A stretch of DNA of 64,000 bases from Phreatobacter stygius (GTDB lineage Bacteria; Pseudomonadota; Alphaproteobacteria; Rhizobiales; Phreatobacteraceae): the NCBI RefSeq assembly GCF_005144885.1, contig NZ_CP039690.1:3113001-3177000 (forward strand), in the 5' to 3' direction. Each line of letters begins with the position of its first letter. Within the stretch, counting starts at the first letter, position 1. Below the pieces are notes generated by a model. The model worked only from the letters and a program-made list of their open reading frames with translations, was not told the origin of the DNA and made no database searches. Positions 53,728 through 61,354 of the stretch are shown one piece after another. The position numbers and the translations under genes were made by a program.

Positions 53728-54405
53728 TCACTTCACGAAGGACCAGGCGGTCGGCCGCATGACCACGCCGACATGGTCCTGTTCATGCTCGCGCGATTGC
53801 CGGATCCAGGCTGCCCATTCCGGAAAATCCTCTGGCCGGGATTCGGCCCGGGTCAGCGCCAGGACATTGGGGAACGACCAGACGAGGATGACTTCGCCGC
53901 CATTTCGGAAGGCCACCTCGTAAGCGCCGAGCAAGCTGAAACCATAGGCCGTGCCGATCGCCTGACGCGCCTCGCCGAGACGGGCGAGGTAGCCGGCGCC
54001 GCCGCCGGGTTTGAGGCGGATGGTCTGGTGCAGCACCACCGGCGCACGCTGGCCGCGGCCGATCAGCGCCTCGCGTGTCGGCGTGTAGTCGGTGCCGACA
54101 AGCACGCGGTCGAAGCCGCCGCTGCGTTCGCCATACCAGCGCTCCAGCGGCTTGTGGAACAGGTCCTGGTGGCTGTCGAAATGCGCGCCGAAGCCGGCCC
54201 AGCTGCCCGGTCCCTGCCAGAACGACACCATTTGCGGCCAGTGCCCGGTCAGGAAGATCGGAATCCACATGGCGATCAGTTCGCCGCCGGCCGAACCCTC
54301 GGCATTGCCCTCGCGATGGACGATCTCGCCGAGCTGGTCGAGATAGCGGCTATGGGCGCCCAGTGCGCGCACCGGATCGAGCGTCTCGTGGAAATAGATC
54401 TGCAT
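53728..54405 (-). CDS. NIPSNAP-like protein
   Basis: A 225-residue protein with two ferredoxin-like halves. VVLHQTIRLKPGGGAGYLAR and LLGAYEVAFRNGGEVILVWS are of the NIPSNAP dimeric alpha-beta barrel type; the first half begins MQIYFHETLDPVRALGAHSR. There is no signal peptide. Such proteins are frequent in catabolic clusters with no defined reaction. It is first of a three-gene minus-strand operon, just behind the third copy of the IclR-type operator. Confidence 0.75.
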   Translation of the reverse strand: MQIYFHETLDPVRALGAHSRYLDQLGEIVHREGNAEGSAGGELIAMWIPIFLTGHWPQMVSFWQGPGSWAGFGAHFDSHQDLFHKPLERWYGERSGGFDRVLVGTDYTPTREALIGRGQRAPVVLHQTIRLKPGGGAGYLARLGEARQAIGTAYGFSLLGAYEVAFRNGGEVILVWSFPNVLALTRAESRPEDFPEWAAWIRQSREHEQDHVGVVMRPTAWSFVK

Positions 54406-54432
54406 CGCGGGTCCGTGGCTCGTCGTGTCAAA

Positions 54433-54487
54433 TGTGCACTAAGCGCACATAAGAGCGATATACGCACAAGACAAAACAAGCTGTCAA
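54433..54487 (-). promoter_or_regulatory. NIPSNAP operon promoter with IclR-type operator
   Basis: On the minus strand TTGACA (54487-54482) is followed after 18-19 bp by GTATAT/TATATC as -10. CGCACAA (plus strand, 54463-54469) overlaps this -10 side, and the near-perfect palindrome TGTGCACTAAGCGCACA is at 54433-54449, over the expected start point. Its half-sites keep the 19-bp phase seen at the other two sites. Confidence 0.62.
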
Positions 54488-54673
54488 GATCGGCGCGCGC
54501 CGCGGGGCTCCCACGGCGCAGGGTCGGCGGTTCTGGATGAGAGCGGCCGAAAGCCGCGTAATCGGCGATGTCGGTGGCTCACCCGCCCTTCGGCACAGCC
54601 ATCGGCCGGGAAGAGCCGACGCCCGGCATCGGGTACGATCGCGCTCCTCCGCGACGGGCGACGACCGAACCGG

Positions 54674-56254
54674 TCAGGTGCGACGAACGCCCCACGGGAA
54701 CGGGCTGACCCCCTCGACCATGCCGGTAATGCTGTTGCGATAGGCCGTGCGGATCCGGAACAGGCCGAGCGGCACGACCGGCGCTTCTTGCGCCGCGACA
54801 GTCTGAATGTCTAATGCCAGCCTGATCCGCTCCGCCTCGGTGGCTGCCGTCAGCCATTGCTGGTTCAGCGCCTCGGCGGCCTTGCTTTCGTACCAGCCGA
54901 ACCAGCCGGCGGCGCCCTGGCCGCGGGTGTAGCTGAGCATCGGCGGCAAGGTATTGCCGACCGCCTGGAACCAGGTGTGGAAAATGCTCCAGCCACCCTT
55001 GTCCGCCGGTTCCCGGCTGCCGCGGCGCTGCAGCACCGTGCCCCAGTCGGTCTCGAGCAGTTCCGAGTTGAGGCCGAGCTTGAGCAATGTGTCATGGGTG
55101 ATCTGGCCCATCGGCCGGATCGTCGGAAAGTCGGCAGGGTTCAGGATGACGATCTTTTCGCCGTTATAGCCCGACGCCTTGACCAGGTCCCGGGCGCGGG
55201 CCAGATTCGGCTTGTCGGACATCGCTTGATTGGCCGGCGTGGCGGTATAGGGCGTCCCGCACGGAATGGTCGTGTGGCAGGTCTGGTAGGCGCTCGGATC
55301 GTTGTTGGTGATCGCGCCGAGATAGTCGACCTGGTTGACGGCCCTGAGCACCGCTTCGCGCAGCTTGACGTTGTTGAAGGGCGCCTGGGAACTGTTGAAC
55401 CTGACGACGCCGATATAGCCGTTCGGATCGCCGTCGCCGAGGGTGATATTGCGGTTTCGCTTCAACAGCGGAACCGTATCGGCGAGCACCTGCTCCCACC
55501 AGTCGATCTCGCCGGTCTGCAGCGCCGCGAGCGCCGTGGCGCTGTCCGGCATGGCAGTCCATTCGATCCGGTCGAAATGTGCGATCTTTCCGCCCGAGGT
55601 TCGCTCAGGGTTTCCCGGGGCCGGACGGTAGCCCGCGAACTTCGCATAGGCCGCGCGGGTGCCGGACACGAAATCTTGCGCCAGGAAGCGGTACGGCCCG
55701 GAGCCGACCATCTCGGTGACCTGTTTCAGGGGGTCCGTCATCGCCAGCCGCTCGGGCATGATGAACGGCACGTTGGTGGCGGGTTTCGCCAAGGCGAACA
55801 GCATCAGCGGGAACGGCTGCCTGAGCCGGATGACGAGGGTCTTGTCGTCCTTGGCGAGCCATTCATCGACCGATGCCGCGAGCAATTGGCCGAGCACGTC
55901 GCGGGCCGCCCAGCGCTTCAGGCTGGCAATGCAATCGACGGCCCTGACCGGCACGCCGTCGTGGAACATCAAGCCGTCGCGTAGCGTCACGGTCCAGGTC
56001 AGCTTGTCGTCGGAGACGCTGTGTCCCGCCGCCATCTGGGGCATGACGTTGAACCTGGCGTCCAGCCCGTAGAGCGTGTCGAAGACGTAAAAGCCGTGGT
56101 TCTGGACGACGGCGGCGGTGGTCCAGATCGGGTCGAGCGAGGACAGGCCCGCCTGCGGCACGAAGCGCAAGGTCTTGTCTCTGGTCGACTGGGCGATGGC
56201 AGGCGCCGCCACCGAAGCTGCTGCGATCGAGAGAAGTGAGCGACGGCTTAACAT
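54674..56254 (-). CDS. ABC transporter substrate-binding protein, family 5, orphan
   Basis: A 526-residue secreted protein. LSRRSLLSIAAASVAAPAIA is a Tat-like signal. The mature part reads DKTLRFVPQAGLSSLDPIWT, NHGFYVFDTLYGLDARFNVM and GLMFHDGVPVRAVDCIASLK, closely paralogous to the protein at 15438-17042. No dpp/opp permease or ATPase genes are adjacent. It lies on the same strand as the NIPSNAP operon but 268 bp upstream, with that operon's own promoter between, so it is probably a separate transcript. Ligand unknown. Confidence 0.91.
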   Translation of the reverse strand: MLSRRSLLSIAAASVAAPAIAQSTRDKTLRFVPQAGLSSLDPIWTTAAVVQNHGFYVFDTLYGLDARFNVMPQMAAGHSVSDDKLTWTVTLRDGLMFHDGVPVRAVDCIASLKRWAARDVLGQLLAASVDEWLAKDDKTLVIRLRQPFPLMLFALAKPATNVPFIMPERLAMTDPLKQVTEMVGSGPYRFLAQDFVSGTRAAYAKFAGYRPAPGNPERTSGGKIAHFDRIEWTAMPDSATALAALQTGEIDWWEQVLADTVPLLKRNRNITLGDGDPNGYIGVVRFNSSQAPFNNVKLREAVLRAVNQVDYLGAITNNDPSAYQTCHTTIPCGTPYTATPANQAMSDKPNLARARDLVKASGYNGEKIVILNPADFPTIRPMGQITHDTLLKLGLNSELLETDWGTVLQRRGSREPADKGGWSIFHTWFQAVGNTLPPMLSYTRGQGAAGWFGWYESKAAEALNQQWLTAATEAERIRLALDIQTVAAQEAPVVPLGLFRIRTAYRNSITGMVEGVSPFPWGVRRT

Positions 56255-56377
56255 GGTGGCTCTCCGTGCGGGGCAGACCTGCTCCGCACGATCTCAGACC
56301 GTCCAAGGGTTCCTTCACAGGACCACTTTTGCCGATGCGGTGAACCACGCCTGCCGCCGCCGGCGGCGCTGTCATGC

Positions 56378-57052
56378 TCAGACGCGGCAGTCCTCCAGCC
56401 GCCGCTTCTGCTGGCCGGCCGCGTCGAAATTCGCCGGATCCAGCCAGGCTTCATAAGCCTGGCGAAGCGCCGGCCATTCCTTGTCGATGATCGAAAACCA
56501 GGCCGTGTCGCGGTTCTCGCCCTTCACGATGAGATGCTGGCGGAACAGGCCCTCGTGTTGAAAGCCGAACCGTTTTGCCGCCCGCTTGGACGGTTCGTTG
56601 CGGTTGTTGCACTTCCACTCGTAGCGCCGGTAGCCCAGCTCTTCGAAGGCATATTGCATGAACAGGAACTGGGCCTCGGTTGCCGCCGGCCGGCGCGACA
56701 TCAACGGCCCCCAGTAGATATTGCCGATCTCGATGGAGCCCGACGCCGGATCGATGCGCATCAATGTCTGTCGGCCGGCCGCCTTGCCGGACGCCTTGTC
56801 GATGACCGCAAAAAACAGCGGGTCCTCGCTGCGCTCCACCCGTTCGAGCCAGGCCTGGAAGGACGTGCGGTCCTCCGGCGGCGACTCGTAGAGATAGGCG
56901 AAGCGGCTGGCCGCATCCGGCACATCAGACGCTTCGAACAGATCGTCGCCGTGCTTTCGGGCGTCGAGCGGTTCGAGCCGGACGTAACGGCCATCCAGAA
57001 CGTTGCGAACCGGGCGCGGGCGGGGCTGCCAATCTTTCAGATCGTCGGACAT
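56378..57052 (-). CDS. GNAT family N-acetyltransferase (RimJ/RimL-like)
   Basis: A 224-residue acetyltransferase. GRYVRLEPLDARKHGDDLFE starts the domain. PLFFAVIDKASGKAAGRQTL, SIEIGNIYWGPLMSRRPAAT and the acetyl-CoA region EAQFLFMQYAFEELGYRRYE follow, with RAAKRFGFQHEGLFRQHLIV at the end. It resembles the YdaF/RimJ-like group that also includes antibiotic- and amine-modifying enzymes. ATG 57052 fits the family start; a longer frame is open upstream. The substrate is unknown. Confidence 0.87.
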   Translation of the reverse strand: MSDDLKDWQPRPRPVRNVLDGRYVRLEPLDARKHGDDLFEASDVPDAASRFAYLYESPPEDRTSFQAWLERVERSEDPLFFAVIDKASGKAAGRQTLMRIDPASGSIEIGNIYWGPLMSRRPAATEAQFLFMQYAFEELGYRRYEWKCNNRNEPSKRAAKRFGFQHEGLFRQHLIVKGENRDTAWFSIIDKEWPALRQAYEAWLDPANFDAAGQQKRRLEDCRV

Positions 57053-57229
57053 GTGCTTCCAGAATGCTCTCGGGTGAGGATGGGGCGAGGTCTTGGCCGT
57101 CGCGGCGTCGACCATGACCGGCGCCGGGCGACACGATGGGAACGGCGGACCACCGAGGCGGCCGGCCCTGTTCGGAGATGAGCTTGGAGTGCCGGCGGCG
57201 CCGCAGCGGCGCGCCGCTGAGGACGGATG

Positions 57230-58642
57230 TTATGTCAGTGCGTAGCGCCTGGACAATTGGTCGATGACAAAGTGGACGTTGCGCGCGGTTATCTTGGACA
57301 GTCCGATCGCCATCTTGCCGGTATGCTGGCCCCTGATCGAATAGTCGCCGATATTTTTTGCACCCAGCAAGCCGTTCGGCGCCCCCTGAGAGGCTTGTCG
57401 ACGGCCGTCGCCGGCAGCCGCGCTGGGGATCGCGACATGAATGCCCGGATCATCGGAAAAATGCTCGCCCGGGGCCAGGTTGGCGGCCCGCCATGCATCG
57501 AAGAACAGCTTCTTTCGTTCGGCCATCGTGGTCCTGACATTGTCGATATGGTCGTCCATGTAGCCCCGGCCGATGAACTCGGCCATCACCGACAGGGCGC
57601 CGTTCTCGGGCGACAGTCCGAGAAAAGATTGAAGGTTTTGAAGCGTGTCGACGATCTCTTTCGGCGCCAGCAGGAAGCCGAGCTGGTTTCGATAGGAGAA
57701 GAACTTGCTTAAGGAGCCGATATAGATCGTGCCGCCCGCCTCGGTCAGCGAATAGTAGGGGTTTCGGTTTTCCGTATAGACGCCGAGACAGCCTTCGTAA
57801 TCGTCTTCCACGATCATGATGTGGTGGGCGCGCGCCCATTCGACGATCTCCAGCTTTCGCGCGAGGGTGACCCGCGTGCCGGTCGGAAACTGCACCGCCG
57901 ATGAGGTCAGGATCATTCTGACGCCGGCCGGGTCGATGTCGAACGGAGCGGCGCCCTCGGCGTCATTGCCGACCGGGACGATGACCAGGCCGGCAAATCG
58001 CAAGGCCGCGCAGGACAGGGGGTGTCCGGGATCCTCGGCCATGCAGCGTTCGCCGGGGTTGGCCAGCGCCATGCCGAGCAGCGACAGCGACGGCCAGGTC
58101 CCCTTGGTCACCAGGATGTTGTCCGGATGGGCATCGACGTTGCTGCAGGTCCTGAGCCGGCTGCTGACGAAAGACTTGATCTGCCACAGGCTGTCGGTCC
58201 GATGGGTCCGCAGCGCGCGCGTCGCGCTCTCGGCCAGGCGCTCCGCTGCCCGCCACTGGGCCAGTGGAAACAGATCCGGATGGTTGTTCCCCGGCAGCAG
58301 CAATGTGCCGTCCGAAAGCGCGACCTCGCGCGCGGCCCCGCGGAAGCTGGTGATCCGGCTGGAATAGCGGACGGGCGGGGTCTCGCCCTTCGGCTTGTAG
58401 TCGAAATTGACGAAGGTCCCGGATCCGTTCTGCGAGACCAGCAGACCGTCGATGATCAGCTGTTCGTAGACCTCGACGATGACCCCGCGGGACACGCCGA
58501 GGAGTTTCGCAAGCGCCCGCTGCGACGGCATGCGGGCATGCCTGGGAATGTGCCCGGCGATGATCTTGTCGCGGATCCCGCTGGCGAGCTGTCGCGTCAC
58601 CGAGCCGGCCGAAAGCGGAATGCTGCGGAACAGGGCGTGCAT
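57230..58642 (-). CDS. MocR-type GntR/aminotransferase regulator
   Basis: A 470-residue fusion. The N-terminal GntR winged helix is at about residues 14-80 (MPSQRALAKLLGVSRGVIVE, then VYEQLIIDGLLVSQNGSGTF), then a linker, then a fold-type I aminotransferase-like domain with PLP Lys313 (YIGSLSKFFSYRNQLGFLLA) and EDDYEG at about 279-284. MocR proteins use PLP to sense amines or vitamin B6 forms. ATG 58642 is assumed; GTG 58684 would add 14 residues. It is divergent from the double-cupin gene. Direct repeats of AGGACC in the gap are likely binding sites. Confidence 0.88.
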   Translation of the reverse strand: MHALFRSIPLSAGSVTRQLASGIRDKIIAGHIPRHARMPSQRALAKLLGVSRGVIVEVYEQLIIDGLLVSQNGSGTFVNFDYKPKGETPPVRYSSRITSFRGAAREVALSDGTLLLPGNNHPDLFPLAQWRAAERLAESATRALRTHRTDSLWQIKSFVSSRLRTCSNVDAHPDNILVTKGTWPSLSLLGMALANPGERCMAEDPGHPLSCAALRFAGLVIVPVGNDAEGAAPFDIDPAGVRMILTSSAVQFPTGTRVTLARKLEIVEWARAHHIMIVEDDYEGCLGVYTENRNPYYSLTEAGGTIYIGSLSKFFSYRNQLGFLLAPKEIVDTLQNLQSFLGLSPENGALSVMAEFIGRGYMDDHIDNVRTTMAERKKLFFDAWRAANLAPGEHFSDDPGIHVAIPSAAAGDGRRQASQGAPNGLLGAKNIGDYSIRGQHTGKMAIGLSKITARNVHFVIDQLSRRYALT

Positions 58643-58830
58643 CTCTTCACCGAACGGGTCTTTGGCAATCCGGAACAATTTCACCTGCAGACATGGTCCC
58701 CACCGAGGCGTCCCCAAAAGGCGTTCCCAAAGACGTCCGACAGCCGATCGGACAATCGCCGCGAGCTGCTCTCTCCGCCGGTTTGCCCGGCGCGACGGTT
58801 CCCTGGCGGGGCCGCAACCACGGCATGATA

Positions 58831-58954
58831 AGGACCGCTTCCCGGTCGGCACAGGACCGGTTTCCTGCGCCCGGCAGGACCACTCGCCGGCCGCGGCGAT
58901 GGCCTCTCCGGCGCAACCGAAGGGTGGACCACCGGCTGCGTCTGAAGTGGTCCT
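58831..58954. promoter_or_regulatory. AGGACC direct repeats, possible MocR operator
   Basis: AGGACC occurs at 58831, 58853 and 58876, about two helical turns apart (22 and 23 bp), in the first two followed by a TTCC a few bases on. An inverted copy GGTCCT is at 58949-58954. They lie in the otherwise unassigned 330-372 bp between the MocR gene and the cupin gene. MocR proteins typically bind direct repeats. Apart from these I see nothing in the gap. Confidence 0.45.
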
Positions 58955-59014
58955 GTCCGCCGCATCATCTCTGCGCTTCCGTGCGCTCCAGACGTTTCCG
59001 CGCAAGGGTGGCCC

Positions 59015-59845
59015 ATGACCGGTTCGATGCTGACAGCCAACTCGATGTTTCCAGACGACCTCATCTTCGTTCGGCCCGACCAGCGCGAGCCGGGCCCGGT
59101 GACGCGCGGCCAGGTTCGCGAGAAGGCCTTCGTCAATGACGATATCTGGGTTGGCTATTGCGACATCACGGCGCGCGACGAGCCCGGCCAATGGCATCAC
59201 CACGCCAATTACGACAGCATCATGTATCTGATGTCCGGCCGCTGCCGCATCGAGTGGGGTGACGGCGGCAAGCAGGCGATCATGTCGGCGGGCGATTTCG
59301 GCTTTTTCGGCAAGGGCGTCGTCCACCGCGTGCAGATCATCGACGACGGGCGCTGCGACTACGTCTTCGTCCGCTTGGGCGAGGGCGAGAGCGTCGTTGC
59401 GGTCGACCAGCCGGGACCGCGCGTTCGCTCAGGGCCGGGGCCTGACATGTTCCCCGACGATCTCATCTTCGTCCGGCCCGACCAGCGCGAGCCGGGTCCG
59501 GTCACGCGTGGCCAGCTGCGCGAGAAGGCCTTCGTCAATGACCACATCTGGGTTGGCTATTGCGACGTCACCGCTCGCGACGAACCCGGCCAATGGCATC
59601 ACCACGCCAATTACGACAGCATCATGTATCTGACCTCCGGCCGCTGCCGCATCGAGTGGGGCGACAGCGGCAAGTCGGCGATCATGTCGGCCGGCGATTT
59701 CGGCTTTTTCGGCAAGGGCGTCATTCACCGCGTCCAGGTCATCGACGATGGGCGCTGCGACTATGTCTTCGTCCGGCTGGGCCAGGGCGAAAGCGTCGTG
59801 CCGGTGGCGGGGCCTGGCAAACGGCTCAGGACCGGGACGGCCTGA
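59015..59845 (+). CDS. Double-cupin protein made of two near-identical halves
   Basis: A 276-residue protein containing two cupin domains, residues about 11-130 and 145-264. The halves differ at only 10 of 120 aligned positions (92% identical). Each has the metal-binding QWHHHANYDSIMYLMSG-type motif 1 and GDFGFFGKGVVHRVQ-type motif 2, with His residues that could hold Fe, Mn or Zn. Single-domain relatives may be dioxygenases, isomerases or sugar-binding proteins; I cannot assign a reaction. AAGGGTGG precedes the ATG. It is divergent from the MocR regulator and ends in two tandem terminator-like repeats. Confidence 0.85.
   Translation: MTGSMLTANSMFPDDLIFVRPDQREPGPVTRGQVREKAFVNDDIWVGYCDITARDEPGQWHHHANYDSIMYLMSGRCRIEWGDGGKQAIMSAGDFGFFGKGVVHRVQIIDDGRCDYVFVRLGEGESVVAVDQPGPRVRSGPGPDMFPDDLIFVRPDQREPGPVTRGQLREKAFVNDHIWVGYCDVTARDEPGQWHHHANYDSIMYLTSGRCRIEWGDSGKSAIMSAGDFGFFGKGVIHRVQVIDDGRCDYVFVRLGQGESVVPVAGPGKRLRTGTA
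59045..59845 (+). repeat. 402-bp in-frame tandem duplication (cupin halves)
   Basis: Copy A begins at the ATG at 59045, copy B at the ATG at 59447, an exact period of 402 bp (134 codons). Nucleotide identity is high along the cupin segments, and many differences are at third positions, so both copies have been kept under protein-level selection since a fairly recent duplication. The linkers (59405-59446) have diverged more. Confidence 0.93.
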
Positions 59846-59920
59846 ACCGCGCAAGTGCGCTGGTCTTTTCATTAGACCGCGCAATAGCGCTGGTCTTTTC
59901 ATTAGACCGCGCAATAGCGC
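59846..59920. repeat. 30-bp tandem repeat: copies of the livF 3' end acting as tandem terminators
   Basis: A 30-bp unit (accgcgcaatagcgctggtc then ttttcattag) occupies 59846-59875 and 59876-59905, and its first 15 bp recur at 59906-59920. The livF stop (59902-59904) and last codons lie in the second/third copies, so the units are duplicated livF ends. On the plus strand each full copy forms GACC-GCGC-AATA-GCGC-T-GGTC followed by TTTTC, a terminator for the cupin gene. Confidence 0.85.
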
Positions 59921-60615
59921 TCCTGGATCGCCCTGTCGGCGAGCAGGGCGGCGGCGCTGCTTTCGTGCACCACTTCGCCCTGGTCGATGATCACGGCGCG
60001 GCTGGCGAGCTTCAGTGCCCATTCGACATTCTGCTCGACCAGGAGAAGGGTGATGCCCGCGTCGCGCATGCGGCGGAACAGGACGCCCATTTCCTCGACC
60101 AGCACCGGCATGATGCCTTCGGACGGTTCGTCGAGCAGGATCATCTTCGGCCGGGCGATCATGGCGCGGGCGATCGCCAGCATCTGCTGTTCGCCACCGG
60201 ACAATGTCATGCCCTGCTGGTCGAGCCGTTCCTTCAGCCGTGGGAAGCTCAGGGCGATCTCGTCGATGGCGCTGGCCATGTCGATCTTGCCCGAGGTCGC
60301 CACCAGCCCGAGCTGCAGGTTCTCGCGCACGGTCAGGCCGGGCACGATGCGCCGCTCCTCGGGCACATAAGCGAGGCCCAGCCGGAACCGGGCATGGGCC
60401 GGCAGGGCCAGGAGATCATGGCCGTCGAACCGGACGCTGCCGGTCACCTTGGGCATCAGCCCCATGGCGGCGCGCATGGTGGTGGTCTTGCCGGCGCCGT
60501 TGCGCCCGACCAGCGCGACGATCTCGCCGGCCTCGACCGTCAGCGAGACGCCGTGCAGCACGTGGCTCGCGTCGTACCAGGCGTTCAGTCCTTGGATCTC
60601 AAGCATAGCCATCAT
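59902..60615 (-). CDS. livF: Branched-chain amino acid/amide ABC transporter ATP-binding protein LivF
   Basis: A 237-residue ATPase. MLEIQGLNAWYDASHVLHGV, Walker A GRNGAGKTT (about residues 38-46), the LivF-type YVPEERRIVPGLTVRENLQL, signature LSGGEQQMLAIARA and Walker B ILLDEPSEGIMP are present. Three ATGs lie close together (60615, 60612, 60606), all overlapping the livG 3' end. Its last codons are part of a 30-bp tandem repeat. The livHMGF set imports branched-chain amino acids, urea, amides or aromatic acids. Confidence 0.94.
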   Translation of the reverse strand: MMAMLEIQGLNAWYDASHVLHGVSLTVEAGEIVALVGRNGAGKTTTMRAAMGLMPKVTGSVRFDGHDLLALPAHARFRLGLAYVPEERRIVPGLTVRENLQLGLVATSGKIDMASAIDEIALSFPRLKERLDQQGMTLSGGEQQMLAIARAMIARPKMILLDEPSEGIMPVLVEEMGVLFRRMRDAGITLLLVEQNVEWALKLASRAVIIDQGEVVHESSAAALLADRAIQERYCAV

Positions 60616-61354
60616 TCTGTCCGAGATAGACGCGCCTGACTTCGGTATCGGCCTGGATCGCCTGCGGGCTGCCGTCGGCGATCACCCGGCCGTGGTGCAG
60701 CACCAGGATGCGGTCGCTGAGCCCCAAGATCATCTTCATCTTGTGCTCGACCAGCAGGATGGTGCGGTCGCGCGCGAGCTTTTCGATCAGCGCCACCATG
60801 TCGCGGGTCTCTTCCGGGCCCATGCCGGCGGTCGGTTCGTCGAGCAGCAGCAAGGCCGGGTTGGCGACCAGGGCGACCGCAATCTCCAGCGCCCGCTGTT
60901 CGCCATGGGCGAGGAACTTGGCGGTGCGGGCGCCTTTGGCCGCAAGCCCGACGGCGTCGAGCGCCGCTTCCGCCTTGGCGTCGAGCTCGCCGAGATGGGC
61001 CCGGTTGATCAGGATATTGTAGCGCGAGCGGAACGCCTGGGCCGCCACCCGGACGTTCTCATGCGCGCTCAGTTCCGGGAAGATATTGGTGATCTGGTAG
61101 GAGCGTGAAATGCCGAGATGGGCGAAACGGTGCTGCGGCGTCCCGGTCAGGTTCTGCCCGCGGAAATGAATGGTCCCGGTGGAGGGCGGCAGCACGCCGG
61201 ACAGCACGTTGAACAAGGTGCTCTTGCCGGCGCCGTTCGGTCCGATGACGGCGGTCACCTTGTTGGCCTCGAAAGCGGCGGTGACGCCTTCCAGCGCGAT
61301 GAAGCCGCCGAAACGCCGGCCGATATTGTCGACAGTGAGCAGCGGCGTGCTCAT
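60599..61354 (-). CDS. livG: Branched-chain amino acid/amide ABC transporter ATP-binding protein LivG
   Basis: A 251-residue ATPase: LLTVDNIGRRFGGFIALEGV, Walker A GPNGAGKST, the LivG-type LGISRSYQITNIFPELSAHE, Walker B LLLLDEPTAGMGPEE and switch-His region TILLVEHKMKMILGLSDR. The signature is degenerate, LAHGEQRALEIAVAL, as usual for this subgroup. GGAGG lies 8 bp before the ATG at 61354, which overlaps the livM stop by 4 bp. Confidence 0.94.
   Translation of the reverse strand: MSTPLLTVDNIGRRFGGFIALEGVTAAFEANKVTAVIGPNGAGKSTLFNVLSGVLPPSTGTIHFRGQNLTGTPQHRFAHLGISRSYQITNIFPELSAHENVRVAAQAFRSRYNILINRAHLGELDAKAEAALDAVGLAAKGARTAKFLAHGEQRALEIAVALVANPALLLLDEPTAGMGPEETRDMVALIEKLARDRTILLVEHKMKMILGLSDRILVLHHGRVIADGSPQAIQADTEVRRVYLGQNDGYA

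Noticed and set aside
56265-56290. CGTGCGG-N12-CCGCACG as a fourth IclR operator.
   Set aside because: The half-sites are 20 bp apart rather than the 11 bp of the other three, and no extra half-site at the 19-bp phase is present.
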